64,000 nucleotides of DNA from Kiritimatiellia bacterium (lineage in GTDB: Bacteria; Verrucomicrobiota; Kiritimatiellia; CAIVKH01), in NCBI GenBank assembly GCA_027493775.1, contig JAOSKE010000001.1, forward strand, positions 558,001-622,000, given 5' to 3'. Position numbers and translations under genes: made by a program. The notes under the pieces were generated by a model. That model was given only the letters and a program-made list of their open reading frames with translations, did no database searches and was not told the origin of the DNA. This document shows, piece after piece, positions 16,750 through 25,164 of this stretch. Each line of letters begins with the position of its first letter. Positions within the stretch are counted from its first letter, which is position 1.

Positions 16750-19700
16750 ATGAGTGTCATCAAGAGCCGCTGCGTAGGAACTTTACTGGTCGTTGGTTTG
16801 GCAATCTTGCCGATTGCGCATGCCCAGGACTTCGACTCTCTACTTGAAGACCTGACCCTGCCATCGCCGACAACGCTGTCTCACTCTGCCACCACGGAGA
16901 TGGCGGACACAAACACGGAGACGCTTGATGAAGCGGTCAACACCGATAATTTTGATTTCGCTGAAGCGCCTTCGACTGAAACAAACGAAGACGCGGCTGA
17001 AGACATCGCCACCAATGATGACGAAGTAGCGCCGCCTGCGCCGGCCATCGAGTCGGATGACGATTTCTTCGGTGACACAGCCGAAACAAATGAAGAACCC
17101 GCTGTTCCCGACGCGCCTGCTGTCGAATCCGATGATGACTTCTTCGGCGATGCAAGTACGAACGATTTGGCCGAAGAACCGGCAGCGGTTGAAGAAGCCC
17201 CCGCTCAAGTCGAAGAGCCGGTTGCCGAATCGAGTGAGGAAGCCGAATCTCCTGCGGTCGCTTCAGAGCCGGAACCGGCTCCAGTGCCGCTCGATGACTT
17301 TTTTGGTGATGCTACCTCGTCCGCAACAGACGACTTCAGCGCAGCAGAGGAACCGGCCGCAGCCGAAACGTCTCATGATTTTACCGCCTTCGGCGGCTCC
17401 TCCACCGACGACTTTGCCGATGAATCGGAACCCGCTGCTGAAGAGGAAGCTCAGTCTGCTTCCAATGCGCCAGCGCTGTCCCCCGATGCGTCTGGACTTG
17501 ATCCGAAACTCGTCGCCCAGCAGGAAGAGATTCGCCGTCAGGCTCGTGAGGCCGAAGGCCGCCAAGCTGCCGACCGCGGGTTGACCGCCCTGCGCGAAGG
17601 CCGCTACGAAGAGGCGATTAAGGCATTGCAGGAAGCCGAAGAAAAAATTCCCGAACGCGCCGCGACCAAGGGACTTGTTGGGCAGATCAAACAAGGCCTC
17701 GGACAGGCGTACATGGACAAGGCGACCGCAACGCTGGAAGCCGGTGGCTTGAAAGCATCGCGCGAAGCGCTACAGGCTGCGGAAGCTGCCGGCGTGGATA
17801 CGAAGATGCTTGACCGCCGTCTCAAGAAGGCCGAGGAGCGCGACGCAGTGCTGAAGGCCCGCCCTGTGCCGGTTAAATCACGGCCCGAGATCATTGCCCG
17901 CAAGAAGACGACCGAAGAATTGATGCTTGAAGCCAAGCAGTACTTCAACGTACGCGACTACAATGCGGCTGAAGCGCTGTTCGAGCGTATCCTTCAGGAA
18001 GACGAATACAACGTGGATGCGATGCACTTCCTGCGTCGCATTGATGAAATCCGCTACAAGATTCGCACGCAGGAACGCGAGGCGACTGCGGCGGAACTGA
18101 TTCAGAAGGTGCGTGACGGCTGGAATACGCCGGTGCGCGGCGAGGCTGTCGCGCCTCAAGCCGTAATCAATCGCGGTGCGGTCGAAACCCTGACCTCCGC
18201 CCAGAAACTTCAGGAAAAGATGGAGAAGATCATTATTCCTTCCATCGAATTCCGTCAGGCGAACATTACCGACGTTGTCAACTTCCTGGTCGAGGCCAGC
18301 ATTGCGGGAGACTCCGAGAAGGCTGGCGTGAACATTATTTTGAACCTCAATATTCCCGGTGGCGGTTCATCGGCCCCTGCGCCGAGCGCAAGCCCTGCCC
18401 CCGCGCCGATGGATGATCCATTCGGATTCGGTGGCGACTTCGGCGGCGGATTTGCTGCGCAGGAATCCTCGCCCGCGCAGGATTACTCCTCCGGTCCGTC
18501 GAACGTTCCGACCATCACGCTCAACCTTCGCCGCATCTCCCTGCTCGATGCGATCAAGTACATCACGGAAGTCGCCCGCCTGAAATACCGTCTGGAAGAA
18601 AATGCGGTGATGATTACGCCCGAAGGCGTCGTATCCGGTCGCGTGATCACCCGCCTGTATCCGGTTCAGCCTTCAATCATTGACGTCGTCGTCCAAAGAG
18701 ACGAAAGCGCCTCTCAACAGGGAGGTTTCCAAGAGCTTGGCGCGAAGAGCGCGACGTTCACGAAGACCGATGTGAAGGACTTCTTTGAGAAAACCGGCGT
18801 TCCGTTTCCTGCCGGAACGTCCATCACGTATAATCCGACGATCAGCCAGTTGATTGTCGCGAATACAGCGGAAAACCTGGAAGTTTTCGAGCGCATCCTT
18901 GCCCGCCTGAACGTCATTCCGAATCAGGTCGAAATCGAAGCGCGCTTTGTCGAAATTTCGCAAGATGATCTCGAAGAATTGGGATTCCAGTGGCTCCTCA
19001 CGGATAACTGGGAACTCGCGCAGCAGCAGGGCGCCTTTGGCGCCGCTTCCGCGCAGCGCGTTCAAATGAACGCGGACGCCGATGGCTTGACGAAGGGCCT
19101 GCGTTTCTTCGGGCGCAACTCCACAACGGCTTCCATTGAACCGGCGACGAAGGGCCAGTTCGGCGCGAACATCGCAAACCTTGGCGGCGTTGCCACCTTT
19201 GCAAGCGTGCTGACGAATCCGGAAGTTTCCCTCATCATCCAGGCGCTTTCACAGCACGGCGGCACAGACCTCCTCTCCGCTCCGCGCGTTACAACGCGCA
19301 GCGGCGTGAACGCGCAGATTCAGGTCGTTCGTGAAATTATCTATCCGACAGAGTTCGAGACCACGCAACCGCAGTTCAACGACAGCGGCAACGTGACCAC
19401 TCCGCCGGTGGTGACTCCGGGCACGTTTGAGAAGCGCGAAACGGGTGTCATTCTTAACGTCACCCCCACGGTCGGCCCCGACGGCTACACGATTGATCTC
19501 GTGATGGTTCCCGAAGTCTCTGAGTTGGTGGACTGGATTCAGTATGGTTCAACCATCAGCCTGCCGCGTACCGACCCGCTGACGGGGCTGTTCTCCGGCG
19601 ATCAGACCTTCACCTTCAATATGCCGCAGCCGATTTTCTCCAGTCGCAATGTCACAACGAGCATTGTAATCTGGGACGGTCAGACCGTGGTGATGGGCGG

Positions 19701-19926
19701 TCTGATTCGCGAGGATTTGATCAAGATCAAAGACAAAGTGCCGGGACTCGGCGATATTCCGCTCATCGGTCGTCTCTTCCGCTCCGAAGGTGAATACAGC
19801 CGCAAAAAGAACCTGTTGATTTTCGTGACGGCTCGCTTGGTTGACCCGGCCGGCAAACCGCTGAATCGCGGCGAGTCCATGGCGAACGTTGACGCGGCCA
19901 CGACGGCGGCTCCGGCAAATCCGTAA
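16750..19926 (+). CDS. pilQ: Amuc_1098 family type IV pilus outer-membrane secretin
   Basis: Outer-membrane secretin expected to form the pilus gate. The 1058 residues begin with a signal peptide (cut after AHA, about residue 25). An unusually acidic region (about 30-265) follows, with recurring DDFFGD blocks. Next come a TPR-like helical region (about 280-450: EEIRRQAREAEGRQAADRGL, AEALFERILQEDEYNVDAM), N-domains (about 480-715) and the secretin barrel domain (about 725-1035: VEIEARFVEISQDDLEELGF, LLSAPRVTTRSGVNAQI, VVMGGLIREDLIKIKDKVPGLGDIPLIGRLF). The VPxLGDIPxxGxLF motif is diagnostic. ATG 16750 has AAGGAG upstream. The 87-base gap after the Amuc_1099-like gene holds no clear promoter. 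A strong terminator follows. Confidence 0.92.
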   Translation: MSVIKSRCVGTLLVVGLAILPIAHAQDFDSLLEDLTLPSPTTLSHSATTEMADTNTETLDEAVNTDNFDFAEAPSTETNEDAAEDIATNDDEVAPPAPAIESDDDFFGDTAETNEEPAVPDAPAVESDDDFFGDASTNDLAEEPAAVEEAPAQVEEPVAESSEEAESPAVASEPEPAPVPLDDFFGDATSSATDDFSAAEEPAAAETSHDFTAFGGSSTDDFADESEPAAEEEAQSASNAPALSPDASGLDPKLVAQQEEIRRQAREAEGRQAADRGLTALREGRYEEAIKALQEAEEKIPERAATKGLVGQIKQGLGQAYMDKATATLEAGGLKASREALQAAEAAGVDTKMLDRRLKKAEERDAVLKARPVPVKSRPEIIARKKTTEELMLEAKQYFNVRDYNAAEALFERILQEDEYNVDAMHFLRRIDEIRYKIRTQEREATAAELIQKVRDGWNTPVRGEAVAPQAVINRGAVETLTSAQKLQEKMEKIIIPSIEFRQANITDVVNFLVEASIAGDSEKAGVNIILNLNIPGGGSSAPAPSASPAPAPMDDPFGFGGDFGGGFAAQESSPAQDYSSGPSNVPTITLNLRRISLLDAIKYITEVARLKYRLEENAVMITPEGVVSGRVITRLYPVQPSIIDVVVQRDESASQQGGFQELGAKSATFTKTDVKDFFEKTGVPFPAGTSITYNPTISQLIVANTAENLEVFERILARLNVIPNQVEIEARFVEISQDDLEELGFQWLLTDNWELAQQQGAFGAASAQRVQMNADADGLTKGLRFFGRNSTTASIEPATKGQFGANIANLGGVATFASVLTNPEVSLIIQALSQHGGTDLLSAPRVTTRSGVNAQIQVVREIIYPTEFETTQPQFNDSGNVTTPPVVTPGTFEKRETGVILNVTPTVGPDGYTIDLVMVPEVSELVDWIQYGSTISLPRTDPLTGLFSGDQTFTFNMPQPIFSSRNVTTSIVIWDGQTVVMGGLIREDLIKIKDKVPGLGDIPLIGRLFRSEGEYSRKKNLLIFVTARLVDPAGKPLNRGESMANVDAATTAAPANP

Positions 19927-19937
19927 TCCGGTTTGAA

Positions 19938-19976
19938 CAAGCGCGCGGGCAGCCCATTGCCCGCGCGCTTGCTTTA
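19938..19976 (+). terminator. intrinsic terminator of the pilus operon
   Basis: A perfect 14-base stem, CAAGCGCGCGGGCA at 19938-19951 and TGCCCGCGCGCTTG at 19958-19971, with loop GCCCAT, followed by CTTTAT. It lies 11 bases after the secretin stop. The remaining bases to 20083 show no other feature I can name. Confidence 0.85.
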
Positions 19977-20083
19977 TCAGGTTGGGTGGTTCTCCCGGCG
20001 CGCGGGGGCGGCGCGGTTTCTTGAAAATCGGGTTCCGCTTCATGGCGCGCGAACTCTGTATATTTATTTTTTGATTTTCTCCA

Positions 20084-20965
20084 ATGCCTGATTCCCCGAG
20101 ATTATTGCTGGTTGACGCGATGGCCCTCGCGTATCGCGCGTTTCACGCGATTCCTCCGCTCACCGCACGGGACGGCACGCCGACAAACGCGATTCTTGGA
20201 TTCATCAAGGCCCTCGGCCATTTGCAGGAACGCTTTCAACCGACGCACCAGGCAGTAATATTTGATGGCGGCCTGCCCGCCGAACGAATGCAACTACTTC
20301 CAACCTACAAAGCGCAACGCGAAGAAATGCCGGATGCGCTCCATCAACAGCTCCCGATTCTTGACCAGTACCTCGATGCGGCGGCCATACCGCGTGTACG
20401 TGTTATGGGCGAGGAAGCGGATGATGTGATGGCGACGCTTGCTGTGCGCGCTGCAAGCGAAGGCGGAAGTGTCGTGCTCGCAACAAACGATAAAGACTTG
20501 TTTCAGATCGTTTGCGACTCAATCGTTATGGTCGCGCCTGTTAAAGACGCGCCGATTATGGATGCGTCGGCCATTGAATTGAAAACCGGCGTTTTGCCAG
20601 CGGCAATTCCCTCATGGCTCGCGCTCACCGGAGACGCCGTTGACAACATTCCCGGCGTGCCGGGTGTCGGCCCGAAGACCGCTGCGCGTCTGTTAAAGCA
20701 GTTCGGCTCCCTTGATGGAATCTGGGCGAAATTGCAGGACGTTTCCGGCGACAAATTACGGGAGTCGCTGCGCGTCGCGCAGGAGGACGTCGTCCGCAAC
20801 CTAGCGATGGTTACGTTGAATACCGCCGTCGCTGAATTGCCCGAACTCGATGCGCTGAAGATGAAAAATGGCGATGTAAGAGCCTTGCGCGAACTCCTCC
20901 TCCGACTGGATATGCCTTCCCTTGCGCCGTCATTGCCGTCGCCGACGCAGATGGAATTGTTGTGA
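20084..20965 (+). CDS. stand-alone 5'-3' exonuclease (FEN/PolA N-domain family)
   Basis: Structure-specific 5' nuclease that removes flaps and RNA primers. The 293 residues correspond to the N-terminal domain of DNA polymerase I only: LLLVDAMALAYRAFHA, AVIFDGGLPAERMQLLPTYKAQRE, GEEADDVMATLA, VLATNDKDLFQIV, and the helix-hairpin-helix GDAVDNIPGVPGVGPKTAARLL. The acidic metal ligands (Asp in DAMA, DGG, EEADD, NDKD, GDAVDN) are present. There is no polymerase or 3'-5' exonuclease domain; the next gene is unrelated. E. coli Xni (ExoIX) is a comparable single-domain form, though Xni lacks some ligands kept here. A complete polA may exist elsewhere. Confidence 0.9.
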   Translation: MPDSPRLLLVDAMALAYRAFHAIPPLTARDGTPTNAILGFIKALGHLQERFQPTHQAVIFDGGLPAERMQLLPTYKAQREEMPDALHQQLPILDQYLDAAAIPRVRVMGEEADDVMATLAVRAASEGGSVVLATNDKDLFQIVCDSIVMVAPVKDAPIMDASAIELKTGVLPAAIPSWLALTGDAVDNIPGVPGVGPKTAARLLKQFGSLDGIWAKLQDVSGDKLRESLRVAQEDVVRNLAMVTLNTAVAELPELDALKMKNGDVRALRELLLRLDMPSLAPSLPSPTQMELL

Positions 20966-20999
20966 TCGAGCCTCAAGAGTTTTTCCATTCGAATCTGTA

Positions 21000-23036
21000 A
21001 TGAACAGGTCCATTCAACGAGCGCTACTTGGTTTCCTAGCCTTGCTGACGCTCTTTACGATTGCGCTCGGCGCGCGGGCGCTGATTTTGCAGGCCCAATA
21101 CCAACGCTTCGGCGACGAGCTTCCGTTCACCTTGGAAAGCGCCCTTTACTACCGGCGCGTGAAAATGGTGTACGACACCGGCCGCCTCCCTGCGCACGAT
21201 GCAATGGTTCAATATCCGGAAGGCATCAACCCCTGGACGACGTACACGGCCGGAGCAGAGTTTGTTTATGCAAAACTCGCCCGATTTTTTTCCTGAACGC
21301 GTTCCCGTTCCGCACCGAATTCGGTGGATTGAGGCCGGATGGTTTTCGCTTGGAATTCCCTTTCTCGCGCTGGGCCTGTTTGGTTGGCGACGGAGTATCG
21401 GCGCGGCGGCATGGGGATCGCTCTTCTATGCGCTCGCGCTTTCGAGTGTGATCCGCTCGACCGGGCAGGAGCTATCGCATGAAAACTTTGCTTTGCCTCT
21501 ATTGATCGCGCACTGGGCGCTTTCTGTCTGGGCGCCGGAATTGCGAACGCGACGCACACGAGTAGCCGCCCACATCGGCGCAGCGCTCATGCTTGCGCTG
21601 GCGCTCTGCTCATGGGATTTGATTCAATTCTATATCGCGCTTCGCTTGCTGCATCGCGCTTGGCGGGAAATCCGCGCACGGGACAATGAATCGGCGCCGG
21701 ATGATGCTTGGTGGTTTGAATATGCCGCGCTGTTGGCGGTCGGTCTGCTCGATCCATATCACCGCGGGCAAGGTTGGCTGCTGTCTGCGCCGATGGGATT
21801 GGCGCACGGTCTGACAATTCTTCGGATTTTTCGCGGACGGCTTCTCCAGCGCGCAGGCACGATTCGTGTTCGTCAGATGGGCGCACAGATCGGACTTCTT
21901 CTTGCTGTGTTTCTTGTCACGCTCTTCGTGCGACACTTCCAAATTTCCAACGGGGCGTATGGACATTTCACCGAGTTGCTATGGGCGAAACTGCGCTACT
22001 TGAATGTCAAGCCGGAGGATCCGGCGCGCCTGACATTCAGCCAGCGGATTCTTTGGGTGCCTGCCCTGAATTCAACGAACTGGCCCCTTCTACAAATGCT
22101 CTTTCCGGTTCTATTGTGGTTGACAATTCCGTTCATTGTTCTACTTTTTTACAAATCAAGGAAATCCCCTGACCCCAGAGTAGGCGAGTTGTTATTCGCT
22201 TGGACGATCTCGGTGGTCGCGTTCTTGTTCTTTGCGCGTTTTCACGTCTTTTTATCCCTGTTTTGCTGCATGGCAATCGGTCTGGGCTGGTCATTCATTC
22301 CATCCCGCGCCTGGTGGGTGAAAATACTGATCGGCGCACTGATTGGGACGGGGCTTTTCGCGGAGAGCGCGCATACCGTGCAGCGTCCGGGCCAGTGGGG
22401 ACGGGTAAATGTGTATTTCAAGGAATTGAACGAATTAACGGCCTGGTTGAGCCGCAACGTGTCACCGGATCCGGTGCTGGCAAACTTTGGAGTGAGCGGA
22501 TCCATTGCGGCGTATGGAAAGTGCGCAGTCATTTTACATCCAAAATTTGAAAACGCGGAACTGCGTCAGCGGGTCCGCGAGTATGGAGAACATTTGTTTC
22601 TTGGAGATGAAAAATCATTTCGCGATTGGGCCGACGCGCTCGGGGGCGCGGTATTACGTCCACGCATTCGGTGAGTTCTCCCGCCAGCAGCCTGAATTGC
22701 AAATGCGATACTTTGTGAATGCCCTGGATCCGATACCGGGCGCGGCCGCGCGCAGTTTTGAATTTGATCCGGACAACCGAGTCTGGTTTGTGCCGCTGTG
22801 GCAGAACGTGAAGTATGCGGTATTCAGGATTGTGACATCGGCGGAAGAGGCCATTGCGCTACAGGACGTCCAGCGCGCGGAAAAGGCGTTCGGAACGCGG
22901 AGAAATGGATGAGGTGACCCGCGCGTGTATGGCGGCAATGGAGCATTTTCCCCGTCAGCCGCGCGCACTTGAATTGCTGCGGATGGCGAGCGCGTTGCAA
23001 TCGTCTGGATTCCAAACAGAACCGGGGTCGAGGTAA
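21000..23036 (+). CDS. polytopic GT-C / STT3-like membrane glycosyltransferase, putative (three frameshifts)
   Basis: A large inner-membrane protein, restored length about 677 residues, with roughly a dozen hydrophobic segments. After the first helix comes a loop ELPFTLESALYYRRVKMVYDTGRLPAHD with QYPEGINPW, then SVIRSTGQELSHENFALPLL. An acidic-loop start with 'GR(I/L)P..D...(Q)YPEG' resembles STT3/PglB-type oligosaccharyltransferases and other GT-C enzymes. The WWD-type acceptor motif is not evident, so the activity is uncertain. A C-terminal TPR-like tail (RAEKAFGTRRMDEVTRACMAAMEHFPRQPRALELLRMA) follows a soluble domain. Frames break at T7 21285-21291, G5 22642-22646 and AAA 22903-22905; removing one base at each restores one frame ending in TAA 23034-23036, which overlaps coaE. 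Confidence 0.6.
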
Positions 23037-23635
23037 TGCGCCATCCGACGATCGGAATTACGGGCGGTATGGGTTGCGGAAAGAGCGAAGTGGGCCGGAT
23101 TCTTTCAGAGATTGGCGTGGAGATCATGGACTCGGACGCTCTCTCGCACGATTTGCTTCGCGAGGATGAGTCGGTGAAGACGGCGGTGATTGCGCTTTGC
23201 GGGCCGGACGTTCAGCGGGCCGATGGCGAGTTGGATCGCGCTGCGATTGCTGCGCAGGTGTTTTCCGATGAGTCCAAACGGAAGGCGTTGGAAGCCCTCA
23301 TTCACCCGCGGGTCTGGGAGACGATTCAGCGCTGGCGCACGGCAAGGAAGAATGTTGCGCCAGCCGCTGCCTTGATTCCCTTGCTCTTTGAAGCGGGATT
23401 GACCGATGGATGGGACGCCATCTGGTGCATTTCTGCGCCGGATGCAGTGGTGAATGAACGGCTGCGCGGGCGAGGCTGGAGTCTGGAACAGATTGAGCGT
23501 CGCCGCAGGGTTCAGTTGCCATTGGAGGAGAAGATGAGACGATCCGATCTCGTGATTCGGAACGAAGGCACAAGGGAAGAATTGAAGACAAACATTTTGG
23601 AGTCTTGGACAACATTGTTGAAAAGGAGCAAATGA
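23036..23635 (+). CDS. coaE: dephospho-CoA kinase
   Basis: Last step of coenzyme A synthesis: phosphorylates dephospho-CoA at the 3'-OH. The 199-residue product has the P-loop [17 protein letters not shown] (residues 6-22), the conserved [10 protein letters not shown] (Asp for substrate), the [10 protein letters not shown] segment, the [15 protein letters not shown] lid region and the C-terminal [24 protein letters not shown] with the usual LDxVIxN-like pattern. The start overlaps the previous stop by one base (TAATG). Confidence 0.95.
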   Translation: MRHPTIGITGGMGCGKSEVGRILSEIGVEIMDSDALSHDLLREDESVKTAVIALCGPDVQRADGELDRAAIAAQVFSDESKRKALEALIHPRVWETIQRWRTARKNVAPAAALIPLLFEAGLTDGWDAIWCISAPDAVVNERLRGRGWSLEQIERRRRVQLPLEEKMRRSDLVIRNEGTREELKTNILESWTTLLKRSK

Positions 23636-23636
23636 C

Positions 23637-25136
23637 ATGGCGGACAATCAACCAAACAATTCTAGGCATCGCAGAAGCCGGCGGCCGGGGCGTCATCGCC
23701 GACCCTCCGGCAATTATCAGGGCGGCCCGGCTCAGCACGAGCATTGGTCGCCACCGGTGGGCGATGATTTTGACGAGCGCGAGCCGAATGAAATCGGCAA
23801 CACGGCCGTCGAGGGAGTTAATCCGAATGCCGATGGCAATGTTGGGGAGCTTCCGCCTCCACCGCGCCCGCAGGGCGAACCACGCGTTCTGAAACTCTAC
23901 GAACTGCAAACCATGTCCGTGCCGGAAGTGAAAGCCATGGGCGACAGCTATGGCCTGCTCGAACTGGGCGCCTTGCGCAAGCACGAGCTGATCTTCGAGA
24001 TTCTCCGCGCGAACGCGCGGTTGGGCGGTCAGATGTTCGGACACGGCGTTCTCGAGATTCTGTCGGACGGCTTCGGGTTCCTCCGTTCACCGCTCTACAA
24101 TTATCTCGCGTGCCCGGAAGACCTGTACGTTTCGCCATCGCAAATACGTCGGTTCGCGCTCCGTACTGGAGATTTTGTAGAGGGCGAAATCCGTCCGCCG
24201 AAGGACAAGGAACGCTTCTTTGCCCTCCAGAAAGTGGATCAGATCAATGGAGTTGCCCCGGAGAAACAGCGTTCCAAGGTCCCGTTTGAAAACCTGACAC
24301 CGCTGTTTCCCGACCGCCGGATCAACCTCGAAACGAAACCGGACGAGGTTTCGATGCGGGTGATGGATATCCTCACGCCGATCGGATTCGGGCAACGTGG
24401 TTTGATCGTTGCGCCTCCGCGCACAGGCAAAACCGTTCTTCTGCAAAAAATCGCCAACAGCATCTCGGCGAATCATCCCAAGGCGCATCTAATTGTGCTG
24501 CTGATTGATGAGCGTCCGGAAGAAGTGACGGATATGCAGCGGAACACAAAAGCGCAGGTGTTAAGCTCGACTTTCGACGAACCGCCGGAGCGGCACGTGC
24601 AGGTTGCCGAGATCGTTAGTGAAATGTCAAAGCGCATGGTTGAGTCCGGGCGCGATGTCATCATTTTGCTGGATAGTATTACCCGCTTGGCCCGCGCCTA
24701 TAACACGGTGCAGCCGCACAGTGGAAAGATTCTCTCCGGCGGAGTGGATGCGAATGCGTTGCACAAACCGAAGCGGTTCTTTGGCTCTGCGCGAAACATT
24801 GAGGGCGGTGGAAGTCTTACCATCATCGCGACGGCGCTCGTGGACACCGGAAGCCGCATGGATGAAGTGATTTTCGAGGAATTCAAGGGAACAGGAAATA
24901 TGGAGTTGGCCCTGGATCGCCATCTGGTGGACAAGCGCGTGTTCCCTGCAATCAACGTCGAAAAATCCGGCACTCGCAAAGAAGAACTCTTGCTGCATCC
25001 GGACGAGCTCGCCAAAATATGGATTTTGAGAAAAGCTCTGAACGGTGTTCCGGCGGTGGAAGCGATGGAACTGATCGTCAATCGCTTGAAGAAGACCAAG
25101 AGCAATGCAGAATTCTTGATGTCACTGCAGGGTTAA
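23637..25136 (+). CDS. rho: transcription termination factor Rho
   Basis: Hexameric RNA helicase that terminates transcription. The 499-residue product is longer than the roughly 420 of E. coli because of an N-terminal extension (residues 1-85) rich in Arg, Asn, Gly and Pro, typical of several other phyla. Then come the Rho N-domain ([22 protein letters not shown]), the RNA-binding cold-shock fold ([16 protein letters not shown]), Walker [13 protein letters not shown] near residue 262, Walker [17 protein letters not shown], and the Q/R-loops with [17 protein letters not shown] (where E. coli has SGGVDANAL). AAAGGAG precedes ATG 23637. Confidence 0.97.
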   Translation: MADNQPNNSRHRRSRRPGRHRRPSGNYQGGPAQHEHWSPPVGDDFDEREPNEIGNTAVEGVNPNADGNVGELPPPPRPQGEPRVLKLYELQTMSVPEVKAMGDSYGLLELGALRKHELIFEILRANARLGGQMFGHGVLEILSDGFGFLRSPLYNYLACPEDLYVSPSQIRRFALRTGDFVEGEIRPPKDKERFFALQKVDQINGVAPEKQRSKVPFENLTPLFPDRRINLETKPDEVSMRVMDILTPIGFGQRGLIVAPPRTGKTVLLQKIANSISANHPKAHLIVLLIDERPEEVTDMQRNTKAQVLSSTFDEPPERHVQVAEIVSEMSKRMVESGRDVIILLDSITRLARAYNTVQPHSGKILSGGVDANALHKPKRFFGSARNIEGGGSLTIIATALVDTGSRMDEVIFEEFKGTGNMELALDRHLVDKRVFPAINVEKSGTRKEELLLHPDELAKIWILRKALNGVPAVEAMELIVNRLKKTKSNAEFLMSLQG

Positions 25137-25164
25137 TCGGAGAAGAAAGGAAGCGACGGCGGAT

